Origin: Peptostreptococcaceae bacterium
GTDB taxonomy: Bacteria > Bacillota_A > Clostridia > Peptostreptococcales > Acidaminobacteraceae
Assembly (NCBI GenBank): GCA_013619035.1
Contig: JABXKX010000393.1
Coordinates: 1 to 10,464, forward strand
Direction: 5' to 3'
Length of the DNA: 10,464 nucleotides
Positions within the stretch are counted from its first letter, which is position 1; each line of letters begins with the position of its first letter. The notes under the pieces were generated by a model. The model saw only the letters and a list, made by a program, of their open reading frames with translations. It had not been told where the DNA came from and searched no databases. The position numbers and the translations under genes were made by a program. Below, in pieces: positions 1 through 5,542 of this stretch.

Positions 1-36
1 ACACTATATGATATATAAGAATTAATCAAGAAAAAT

Positions 37-61
37 ACTGTGTCGTAAGAAAGAACACAGT
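37..61 (-). terminator. Weak hairpin, possible minus-strand terminator
   Basis: ACTGTGT (37-43) and ACACAGT (55-61) form a 7-bp stem with an 11-nt loop. Read on the minus strand, the stem is followed by a U-rich stretch (complement of the A-run at 31-35), which is terminator-like. No minus-strand gene is visible to its right, and the stem is AT-rich, so this is tentative. Confidence 0.25.
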
Positions 62-148
62 AAAGTAGGAACGAATTAAAATTACGAACAACAAATTGTC
101 GCTAACTTGTAGCCGATAGTACCTGTAAATTGTTGCTTAACAATGAGA

Positions 149-391
149 GAACCATCACAAACAAACAGAAAGCAGCTAAAAGCAGTTCTAATCTGAATGT
201 GGGGACAATCCAAAAGAATTGTGAAGAAACACGATAAATCATTAAACTCAAGATGAGAGACAAATGGTGAAAATGAATCTAATGTTACTTGAAAATACTG
301 GAAGATGAATATGTGGCATGATATAATTGTGGTAATGGTTCAGACTGTTACCAAATACTATTCAAACGACAGTTTCCTACCTGAGGGGACG
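149..391 (+). repeat. Toxin-cassette junction repeat, copy A (long form)
   Basis: This stretch is clearly similar to about 2989-3235 (copy C), from the shared start near GAACCATCA to the shared CAGTTTCCTACCTGAGGG core at 370-387. It has many point differences and small indels. Reading from 289, the frame gives LKILEDEYVA, then TGA (319-321), then YNCGNG. Copy C reads LKKLEEGYVA, TGA, YNCGNG. GTG/GTA and GCA/GCG are synonymous differences, which supports past coding in that frame. A small indel near 350 puts this frame out of register with the downstream DSFLPEG frame. I infer a decayed 3' segment of a toxin gene that precedes interchangeable C-terminal modules. Nothing else supported is seen in positions 62-304. 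Confidence 0.8.
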
Positions 392-1060
392 AGTCAAGAT
401 GCAACATTTATTCAGAATCTGATAGACAAAGGAGATAGGTTTGCAAATGATTGGCTAGAGTCTCAATTTGGTAGTTCCTTTGGTACAGATGAAATAGGAG
501 CATTCTTCTTGATGATGGACAAAGACGAAAATGGTGTTTATCATGCCAATTATAATGCTTGGCAACAAATAGGTGGATATAATGACCTATATGACTATGT
601 TTTTGATGTTGCTACAAGCATGAATAAAGAGAAATTCCCATTTACACATAATGGTAATGAATATGTAGTGTGGGCTTGGAAAGGTGATTATGTAAATTTA
701 GGAGCAGGGGCTGAATTAGGTATTTATTCGAATCAGTCAGGTTTCTTCGGGTTATTTAATTTTTCAAGTCCTCATGAAGACCATTACTTAATAGATACTA
801 GTCTTTCTATGCCTATGACATTAACGTTAGAAGATAACAATGGGAACTTGATTTCTGATTACTCAGCTAATCATTGGTGGATAACCAGTTTTAATCCTGC
901 GTATAAGGATGTTGATGCAAATAAGTTATCTGCTACGTATACTGTTGATTTTTCAAGTAATAAAGATATGTTTAATAGTTTTTCAAATGAATGGTATGGA
1001 CAAGATAAAAGGCTTATAATTGACAATGATAATTATTCGGTTAGATTTGAATTTAAGTAA
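305..1060 (+). CDS. Orphan toxin C-terminal module, DUF4474 domain
   Basis: This 251-residue frame begins with about 17 residues that are probably out of register with the ancestral gene. It then enters the junction peptide YYSNDSFLPEGT (residues 18-29) and continues into a domain recognised from memory as DUF4474 (residues about 75-251). Marks are AWQQIGGYNDLYDYVFD (85-101), WAWKGDYVNLGAGAELGIY (123-141) and HWWITSFNP (190-198). The family's activity is unknown. The ATG at 305 has GGAAG touching it, and another ATG at 311 is better spaced, but neither may be a true start because the 5' part of the parent toxin is absent. The stop overlaps the ribosome binding site of the next gene, a paired arrangement seen again at 2592. 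I infer a displaced toxin tip with its immunity gene; DUF4474 could also be a non-toxic domain. Domain call fairly sure, role moderate. Confidence 0.75.
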   Translation: MNMWHDIIVVMVQTVTKYYSNDSFLPEGTSQDATFIQNLIDKGDRFANDWLESQFGSSFGTDEIGAFFLMMDKDENGVYHANYNAWQQIGGYNDLYDYVFDVATSMNKEKFPFTHNGNEYVVWAWKGDYVNLGAGAELGIYSNQSGFFGLFNFSSPHEDHYLIDTSLSMPMTLTLEDNNGNLISDYSANHWWITSFNPAYKDVDANKLSATYTVDFSSNKDMFNSFSNEWYGQDKRLIIDNDNYSVRFEFK

Positions 1061-1069
1061 GGAGGAGAA

Positions 1070-1597
1070 ATGGAAAGATTAAAGATTTTATTAGTAATGA
1101 TGCTCTGCGTATGCCTAACAACATCATGCTCGATAGGTGGAGATAGAGCCAAAATGCTTAATGAAAGTAATGATAAAGAAGAATCCAAGGATACACTAGA
1201 ACTAATACTTGATTCCATATCAACAAAAGATAGTGAAAGTTTGAAAAGTATTTTTTCAAGTCAAGCATTGGATGAGATTGATGATTTTGGCAGTGATATA
1301 GAATACTTGTTTGAATTTTTTCAAGGTGAGGTTGGCGATTGGGAGATTCGTACAGGTCCACAGGTTAGTGAAACAAATGACCATGGTAAAAAAACTAAGG
1401 AAATGAAAACATGGTATAATGTAAAAACTGATTCTAATAAATACGTCGTGTTTATTTTAGAATACACAGAGGACACGGAACATGCTGAGAATCTTGGTGT
1501 CTATGCATTACGTATTGTGAATGAAGAGGATGTAGATACCCAAATGACTTTCTGGCAGGACATGGTAAATCCTGGTATTTACAGATCAGACAAGTGA
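1070..1597 (+). CDS. Predicted lipoprotein, DUF5104-like; candidate immunity protein
   Basis: This 175-residue protein starts with a lipoprotein signal peptide: MERLK, a hydrophobic stretch at 6-17, then LTTSC with lipidated Cys20. It should be anchored on the outer face of the cytoplasmic membrane. Residues about 38-172 resemble DUF5104 as I remember it, including YLFEFFQGEVGDWE, GKKTKEMKTWYNVKTD and FWQDMVNPGIY near the C-terminus. Its ATG follows the DUF4474 stop by 9 nt, with GGAGGAG between, so the two are co-translated in one operon that ends at the terminator near 1647-1691. The position, size and surface location fit an immunity protein against a toxin acting at the membrane or outside the cytoplasm. 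That role is inference. It ends in TGA, the only TGA stop among the intact genes here. Confidence 0.8.
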   Translation: MERLKILLVMMLCVCLTTSCSIGGDRAKMLNESNDKEESKDTLELILDSISTKDSESLKSIFSSQALDEIDDFGSDIEYLFEFFQGEVGDWEIRTGPQVSETNDHGKKTKEMKTWYNVKTDSNKYVVFILEYTEDTEHAENLGVYALRIVNEEDVDTQMTFWQDMVNPGIYRSDK

Positions 1598-1646
1598 ATA
1601 ACTAACATCATTAAAATCACAATTCTTACAACATAATTCAACAAAT

Positions 1647-1691
1647 AACCTATGGTTTTGACTAATCCAATCAGACCATAGGTTTCTTTTT
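1647..1691 (+). terminator. Intrinsic terminator after the DUF4474/lipoprotein cassette
   Basis: AACCTATGGT (1647-1656) pairs perfectly with ACCATAGGTT (1675-1684) around an 18-nt loop and is followed by TTTCTTTTT. It closes the first toxin/immunity cassette about 50 nt after the lipoprotein stop and separates it from the second cassette. Confidence 0.85.
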
Positions 1692-1724
1692 GCCCATTCA
1701 CAAAAATCAAACGGCATTATCATA

Positions 1725-1791
1725 ATTCTGCAGTGAATGATAATCCATTAACTGGTATAATAGTGACAACAGTTTCCTACCTGAGGGGACG
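1725..1791 (+). repeat. Toxin-cassette junction repeat, copy B (short form)
   Basis: CAGTTTCCTACCTGAGGG (1770-1787) is identical to copies A (370) and C (3212), and the match with copy A continues through GACG. Here the frame is intact: TGG TAT AAT at 1753-1761 (W-Y-N) leads directly into SDNSFLPEGTG. The left edge, ATTCTGCAGT (1725-1734), recurs at 2966-2975 beside copy C. Copy B therefore looks like the long form with about 170 nt removed internally. Confidence 0.75.
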
Positions 1792-2592
1792 GGTAATCCT
1801 TATATTGTTTCTGGAGTTGATTTGTCAGATCATCCATATGTTTATGATCAAATAATGCAAAAATATGGTGGAGTGGCACCTTGGGAAGATTACACGCTAA
1901 AAAAATCGATACATGAGATGGATGCTACTGAGTTGACCTATCATTATACTGATAACGACTTTTCTCCATCGATGTTAGGATCCACATACGGAATGTATGG
2001 TGCTGGAGCATATGATAAAACTGTTCCTTGGCAATGGTTCACTTCTGAAGATGTTATAGTATTTATGTATAGCTCTGAAGTTGGTGGAATGGCTGGAGAA
2101 ACGATTAGAAATTCAGCTATGGCAATTGCTATGCAGAATGCTATTAGAAATGATAACAGACCAACAGAAGCTCCAGAACCGTCTAATTCAGGTAATGTTA
2201 CGGGGCCGGTTAAACCTGGAAATCTAGTAGGTGAATTAGATGGCTTAACCTCTGCTGAAAAGTCTGTTGTAGATGATTTATTAGCACAGGGTAAGAATGT
2301 AGAGATAGTTCCAAGGTCAAATGTTCCAGGGGTTAAAACACCTGACTTTAAAATCAATGGTGTTTTGACAGAGTTAAAGACTTTGAATGGTACAAGTTTG
2401 AACACACCAGTATCAAAAATCCAGAATGCATTTAAGCAAAGTGCAGAATCTGTTATTATTGACGGTAGAAATGTTGGTTTAACTGGAGAGCAAGCAAATA
2501 CAGTATTAAATAGAATTCAAGGTATTTATACGGATGGAGTTCCTGGAGGGATTGAAATTTGGGCAGGGGATGGAATAATTACCTTACCATAA
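1744..2592 (+). CDS. Orphan toxin C-terminal module, CdiA-CT-like PD-(D/E)xK nuclease (5' truncated)
   Basis: The frame is open from 1744, just after a TAA, through the junction peptide NWYNSDNSFLPEGTG and on to 2592. A possible independent start is the TTG at 1822, with GGAG at 1813-1816; it gives 256 residues. Numbered from that TTG, residues 1-110 form an unrecognised domain, 112-135 a Pro/Gly/Ser/Asn-rich linker, and 140-255 a domain like the CdiA C-terminal tRNA nucleases. That family has a PD-(D/E)xK endonuclease fold. Candidate active-site residues are Glu147, Asp175 in TPDF, and Glu184/Lys186 in ELK, with a later VIIDGRN strand. The expected reaction is cleavage of tRNA in the cytoplasm of a target cell; the exact substrate cannot be read from sequence. 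No export portion remains, so this looks like a stored or relic tip. The stop overlaps the AAGGAGG of the next gene. Confidence 0.75.
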   Translation, partial: SINWYNSDNSFLPEGTGNPYIVSGVDLSDHPYVYDQIMQKYGGVAPWEDYTLKKSIHEMDATELTYHYTDNDFSPSMLGSTYGMYGAGAYDKTVPWQWFTSEDVIVFMYSSEVGGMAGETIRNSAMAIAMQNAIRNDNRPTEAPEPSNSGNVTGPVKPGNLVGELDGLTSAEKSVVDDLLAQGKNVEIVPRSNVPGVKTPDFKINGVLTELKTLNGTSLNTPVSKIQNAFKQSAESVIIDGRNVGLTGEQANTVLNRIQGIYTDGVPGGIEIWAGDGIITLP

Positions 2593-2601
2593 GGAGGAAA
2601 G

Positions 2602-2847
2602 ATGGCAAGAATAAATTGTAAATGCGGTAACGTTCTTTCTAATTCTAAAACACCCAACGATGTTGAGTTGAGAGTGTATACAGACAGAGAATGGGATAAA
2701 ATCATGAATGTAGATTCGATAGTACCATGGAAAATACCATTACCCCAAAAAGATGTTTGGTATTGCAATAAGTGTAAGAGAATCTACGTGTTTGATGATG
2801 GTCTTCAGACACCTAAATTTGTATATAAAGTTGAGGAAGAAAACTAG
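2602..2847 (+). CDS. Small Cys4 (zinc-ribbon-like) protein, candidate immunity protein
   Basis: This 81-residue protein has no signal peptide, so it should be cytoplasmic. It has two Cys pairs, Cys6-x-Cys8 (NCKCGN) and Cys55-x-x-Cys58 (WYCNKCKR), that could bind one zinc. Between them lies PNDVELRVYTDREWDKI and a short IVPWKIPLP strand. The ATG follows the nuclease stop by 9 nt, and AAGGAGG (2591-2597) overlaps that TAA, so translation is probably coupled. A terminator closes the unit at 2883-2936. Position and size fit a cytosolic immunity protein for the nuclease upstream. I know similar small zinc-ribbon proteins as hypothetical proteins but cannot name a characterised family. Coding call strong, immunity role inferred. 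Confidence 0.75.
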   Translation: MARINCKCGNVLSNSKTPNDVELRVYTDREWDKIMNVDSIVPWKIPLPQKDVWYCNKCKRIYVFDDGLQTPKFVYKVEEEN

Positions 2848-2882
2848 CTTCATAAAACATTGAAAACTGGCAACATAAATCA

Positions 2883-2936
2883 AAACAGAAGTGGTGGAAA
2901 TGACAATCTAAGTCGTTCCATCACTTTTCTGTTTTT
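2883..2936 (+). terminator. Intrinsic terminator after the nuclease/Cys4 cassette
   Basis: The AACAGAA and GTGGTGGAA arms (2884-2899) pair with TTCCATCAC and TTCTGTT (2916-2933), with a small bulge and one G-U pair. The loop is about 16 nt and a T-run follows at 2932-2936. It lies just downstream of the Cys4 gene and just before repeat copy C. Confidence 0.8.
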
Positions 2937-2965
2937 GGAAAGAGAAATCACACTGCATAACATAT

Positions 2966-3235
2966 ATTCTGCAGTTAATACTATGATAGAACCATCAGGA
3001 ACAAACAGAAAGTAGGTAAAAGCAGTTCTGATTGGAATGTGGGGACAAACCAAAAGAACTGTGAAAAAAACACGATAAAACGTCATATATGTGGGAAGAG
3101 ACCAAATGGTAAAAACACCAAAGAAGGACTTGAAAAAACTGGAAGAGGGATATGTAGCGTGATATAATTGTGGTAATGGTTTAGGCTATTACCACATGAT
3201 TTTTCATACGACAGTTTCCTACCTGAGGGAATGGG
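2966..3235 (+). repeat. Toxin-cassette junction repeat, copy C (long form)
   Basis: It begins with the ATTCTGCAGT block shared with copy B, then follows copy A from GAACCATCA (near 2989) to the CAGTTTCCTACCTGAGGG core (3212-3229). In the ancestral frame from 3130 it reads LKKLEEGYVA, TGA (3160-3162), YNCGNGLGYYH, then loses register before YDSFLPEG. The same TGA stands at the same place in copy A, where copy B has TGG. Confidence 0.8.
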
Positions 3236-3365
3236 TGATTCTAAATGTCTATACAGTGGTGACCGCTCATTAGTGACACCCGATGAAGTATTGAATAAAG
3301 GTTTCACTCCAAAAGGAACCGATGGTGATTTAGTTGGTATCTATGAGTATAATAACAGATATTAA
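3207..3365 (+). pseudogene. Truncated toxin tip, ADP-ribosyltransferase-like remnant
   Basis: In frame with the junction peptide YDSFLPEG, the sequence gives 52 residues ending at a TAA (3363-3365). After the junction it reads LYSGDRSLVTPDEVLNKGFTPKG and then TDGDLVGIYEYNN. This resembles the start of pertussis/cholera-type ADP-ribosyltransferase toxins, where a [FLV]YRxDxRxP..[IV]F..GF.P.G pattern is usual. The catalytic Arg expected after the Tyr is Ser here, and the downstream STS and ExE parts are absent. No immunity gene follows. I infer a dead third cassette, cut off soon after the junction. A short unrelated domain is possible, since the match rests on about 30 residues. Confidence 0.5.
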
Positions 3366-3519
3366 TTCGTTACTATTAGAAAGCGGAGTGAATTCCATTC
3401 TAATGGTCTGATAGTTTAGGTATATAATAACGGTACATCATGTCATCCTGATGGTAACACTACAAAGGGATAGTTTTCAACTTTATTGTTGTTTTCTTTT
3501 ATTTTAATGATTTTGTGGG
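3366..3519. other. Non-coding remnant between the toxin island and the chromosomal genes
   Basis: No convincing ORF is seen. ATTAGAA (3375-3381) and TTCTAAT (3398-3404) form an inverted repeat without a U-tract, so it is not a clear terminator. The stretch probably holds decayed sequence of the third cassette and the upstream part of the next promoter. Confidence 0.5.
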
Positions 3520-3525
3520 TATAAT
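3520..3525 (+). promoter_or_regulatory. Probable -10 box for the 3565 gene
   Basis: A perfect TATAAT lies 39 nt before the ATG at 3565, after a T-rich stretch (3492-3516). I see no good -35 hexamer at 16-18 nt, so only the -10 is marked. Confidence 0.5.
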
Positions 3526-3564
3526 AGAATTAACACACAATATAGTTGTAACAAAGGAGTGTAT

Positions 3565-4419
3565 ATGAAAAAAAATGAAGCATTACAAAACATCATAGAT
3601 CATATAGAACTTGATCGAATTAGAAATTTACCAGTGTCTGACAAATTCAAACTGTATGAGTATGTTAAATTACTTTATACTGAAGCAGAATATGCTTGTA
3701 AAGAAGGTATCAAACAGTTAGAACATTCTCCTAATTATACCATCAATAAAACTTACAATTTGTTTGCTATGTTATTAGTTAACTTAGGGGATTATGATTT
3801 AGTAAAAGAAATTATCATTAATTATGCTAAGAACTTTGAAACTAGTGACGTGTATTATGCTCAAATTACCATTACAGGTATGGGATTATTAATGATTGAA
3901 AAACAATTTGATCCAGACGCTATATATCATTTCCTATTAAACTTGTTAGGCTCTGAATTCTTAATTGAGAACCTACATACCACTGCTAATGCAGATGACT
4001 TAGATACATCAAGCTTTAAACTAGATTCTACAATTAAGTACAAGCCATTTGAAGGTGATATTAGAAAATTAAAGTATGATTTATTGGCCTTACTTAAGAT
4101 TAGACATGAAAAAGGTTTGGATTATGTAACCAATGTTATAAATAATAAATACATGAATGGTGAATTAATATTCTATTTCAATATGCTTGATTCAAAGTCT
4201 GAAGAAGTACTTGAATATTTAAATGAGGAGTTTATGTTAAAGGATAACAGAAGAAGCAGATTGTTAGCTGCTGGTGCTTATGCTTTACTTAAAGAGAGAA
4301 GTATTCTTTCGACGCATTATCTATTCAATTCTATTATTGGTAAGTACTCAAGATTTGATAAACGTAAAGAAGAAATTGATAATGAAATTACTGAAAGGCT
4401 ACAGGAAATCGAGAAATAA
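3565..4419 (+). CDS. Uncharacterised helical protein
   Basis: The protein is 284 residues. I chose the ATG at 3565 because AAGGAG (3554-3559) is 5 nt upstream; a GTG at 3559 would overlap that site. There is no signal peptide or membrane segment, so it is probably cytoplasmic. It is acidic, rich in Leu, Ile, Glu, Lys, Asn and Tyr, and nearly all predicted helix, with helical-repeat-like units such as KLYEYVKLLYTEAEYACKEG, NLFAMLLVNLGDYDLVKEII and RRSRLLAAGAYALLKER. That suggests a TPR-like or other alpha-solenoid scaffold, but I recognise no family. It ends in a Glu/Lys-rich helix. It has its own promoter and terminator and appears monocistronic. Confidence 0.8.
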   Translation: MKKNEALQNIIDHIELDRIRNLPVSDKFKLYEYVKLLYTEAEYACKEGIKQLEHSPNYTINKTYNLFAMLLVNLGDYDLVKEIIINYAKNFETSDVYYAQITITGMGLLMIEKQFDPDAIYHFLLNLLGSEFLIENLHTTANADDLDTSSFKLDSTIKYKPFEGDIRKLKYDLLALLKIRHEKGLDYVTNVINNKYMNGELIFYFNMLDSKSEEVLEYLNEEFMLKDNRRSRLLAAGAYALLKERSILSTHYLFNSIIGKYSRFDKRKEEIDNEITERLQEIEK

Positions 4420-4429
4420 TATACAATTT

Positions 4430-4457
4430 AATTACAGTGCTTGCGCTGTAATTTTTT
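4430..4457 (+). terminator. Intrinsic terminator abutting the next ribosome binding site
   Basis: AATTACAGTGC (4430-4440), a TT loop, and GCGCTGTAATT (4443-4453) form an 11-bp stem with one G-U pair, followed by a run of six T (4452-4457). GGAGG of the acetyltransferase gene starts at the very next base, 4458. The hairpin both ends the upstream transcript and occupies the 5' leader of the next gene. Confidence 0.85.
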
Positions 4458-4466
4458 GGAGGTCAT

Positions 4467-4943
4467 ATGTTTAAAAAAGCTGAAGTTGTAGATGTGAAAC
4501 AAATCTTAGAATTTTGTTTGGAATTAAAAGCTCAAAATGCAAAAATGAGTTTTACTTCATTTGATACGACAGAAAAAATTGAATCACTTCTTAAAGATGA
4601 ATCTGTATTCTTATACATAGCAGTTGATGGTGATATTGTCACTGCAATGTTTCAAGCGCTACGAGGACAAGGTAATAAAGGACATAGTGTTTATGTCGCT
4701 TGTGCTGTAAAAAAAGAATATAGGAAAAAGAACTTAGCAACTGATCTGACGAATTATGGATTAGCTGATGTTAAGAAATACGGCGTAATAATTGCAAGAA
4801 CAAAGATTTATTCATGGAATAAGGCGTCTATTGCGACCATAAAAAAATGTGGATTTGAAGAAGGCGGACGTGTTTTAATGCATCAATATGAACCCTCTGT
4901 GGGGGGCTACATAGATGATCTAATTTTTCACAAAGTTTTATAG
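4467..4943 (+). CDS. GNAT-family N-acetyltransferase
   Basis: This 158-residue protein has the GNAT fold: an N-terminal strand and helix (FKKAEVVDVKQILEFCLEL), strand FLYIAVDGDIVTAMFQAL (48-65), motif A around residues 76-100, and motif B SWNKASIATIKKCGFEEGGR (116-135). In motif A, YRKKNLATDL stands where the acetyl-CoA pyrophosphate loop R/Q-x-x-G-x-G/A is usual; Gly is replaced by Asn, which is tolerated in some members. GNAT enzymes transfer acetyl from acetyl-CoA to an amine; the substrate is not readable here. GGAGG (4458-4462) sits 4 nt before the ATG. No promoter fits between the terminator and the gene, so transcription comes by read-through or from inside the upstream gene. It ends in TAG. 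Confidence 0.85.
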   Translation: MFKKAEVVDVKQILEFCLELKAQNAKMSFTSFDTTEKIESLLKDESVFLYIAVDGDIVTAMFQALRGQGNKGHSVYVACAVKKEYRKKNLATDLTNYGLADVKKYGVIIARTKIYSWNKASIATIKKCGFEEGGRVLMHQYEPSVGGYIDDLIFHKVL

Positions 4944-4972
4944 TTTACTTTTTATAAAAACTGCGTTATAGT
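4944..4972 (+). promoter_or_regulatory. Promoter of the RseC-family gene
   Basis: TTTACT (4944-4949) and TATAGT (4967-4972) are separated by 17 nt, a good housekeeping sigma match. The -35 begins right after the acetyltransferase stop codon, and transcription would start about 15 nt before the ATG at 4994. Confidence 0.65.
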
Positions 4973-4993
4973 AGTGAAGAATGGGGTGATTGA

Positions 4994-5437
4994 ATGAACG
5001 CAACAGGTGTTGTTGTTGATGTAGAAAATGAGAAAGCTTATGTTCATATCAGTAGAAATACTGCATGTGAAAATTGTGGCGCGTGTCATTTTGATGAAAA
5101 AACGTTGAATTTAAAAGTAACTGCGATTAATCAAGTAAATGCAATCGTTGGAGACCGAGTAGAACTCAGTATGGAGAATGTGAATTTCTTTAGAGCATCC
5201 TTCTTTTTATATGGTGTACCGTTGATTGCTTTATTAATAGGTATTTTTTCAGGTGTATATATTTTTGAAAAGATGAATCTTGAATTATATGATATTTATG
5301 CCATCTTGTTAGGGATGTTATTTATGGCTATTACCTATATTATTTTAAGAAAAAATAAAGACAAATTTGAAGACAATACAAGATATATGTCTATTATAAC
5401 AAATGTATTACATCATGGAGATTTTCCAGTTGTTTAA
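4994..5437 (+). CDS. SoxR-reducing / RseC-MucC family membrane protein
   Basis: The protein has 147 residues. The N-terminal part carries GVVVDVENEKAYVHI followed by the Cys cluster Cys25-x-x-Cys28-x-x-Cys31 (CENCGAC), as in the RseC/MucC family. A short beta region (LNLKVTAINQ, VGDRVELSM) leads to two membrane segments, about 68-91 and 100-118, and a charged tail. In Proteobacteria relatives act in anti-sigma-E regulation (RseC) or reduction of SoxR (RsxC-linked). In Bacillota single copies are common and their job is not settled; the cysteines suggest a redox or metal-linked role at the membrane. It has its own promoter, GGGGTGA before the ATG, and a strong terminator, so it stands alone. 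Confidence 0.85.
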   Translation: MNATGVVVDVENEKAYVHISRNTACENCGACHFDEKTLNLKVTAINQVNAIVGDRVELSMENVNFFRASFFLYGVPLIALLIGIFSGVYIFEKMNLELYDIYAILLGMLFMAITYIILRKNKDKFEDNTRYMSIITNVLHHGDFPVV

Positions 5438-5441
5438 AATG

Positions 5442-5470
5442 AACACACTATCAATTGATAGTGTGTTTTT
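5442..5470 (+). terminator. Intrinsic terminator after the RseC-family gene
   Basis: AACACACTATC and GATAGTGTGTT flank a central AATT and form an uninterrupted stem (5443-5468), ending in a T-run (5466-5470). It starts about 5 nt after the stop codon. Confidence 0.9.
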
Positions 5471-5481
5471 AATTATAAAAG

Positions 5482-5510
5482 TTGACTTTGATTGTATTGT
5501 TTAGTATCTT
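5482..5510 (+). promoter_or_regulatory. Promoter of the MFS transporter gene
   Basis: TTGACT (5482-5487) and TATCTT (5505-5510) are 17 nt apart, directly after the preceding terminator. Transcription would start near 5517, giving a leader of about 26 nt with AGGAGG at 5533-5538. Confidence 0.6.
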
Positions 5511-5542
5511 TATTTAGACAGACGAAATATCTAGGAGGCAGC

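Noticed and set aside
319..321. TGA read as Trp (mollicute-type code)
   Set aside because: All intact genes use TGG for Trp and have no internal TGA, and the lipoprotein gene ends in TGA at 1595-1597. The two junction TGAs lie in segments that are also frameshifted.
319..327. TGATATAAT (319-327 and 3160-3168) and TGGTATAAT (1753-1761) as extended -10 promoters
   Set aside because: They coincide with codons W/stop-Y-N of the junction peptide, no -35 fits at normal spacing, and copy B keeps them in an intact coding frame.
1944..2405. 153-codon minus-strand frame in the nuclease module
   Set aside because: It is opposite a module with a recognised nuclease domain and a coupled downstream gene; low-complexity translation and no ribosome binding site.
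2979..3164. Open 62-codon frame through repeat copy C (reads SSSDWNVGTNQKNC...)
   Set aside because: It has no start, is broken in copy A by an A-run difference, and is not in the frame that shows synonymous differences and leads to the DSFLPEG peptide.
149..3235. Three-copy repeat as a CRISPR array or insertion sequence
   Set aside because: Copies are over 1 kb apart, differ in length, are coding at the 3' end and carry no transposase or terminal inverted repeats.
3375..3404. ATTAGAA/TTCTAAT hairpin as terminator of the third cassette
   Set aside because: The stem is short and AT-rich and is followed by GGTCTGATAG rather than a U-tract.
4274..4474. 66-codon plus-strand frame at the end of the helical protein gene
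   Set aside because: It overlaps that gene in another frame, crosses the terminator and has no start signal.
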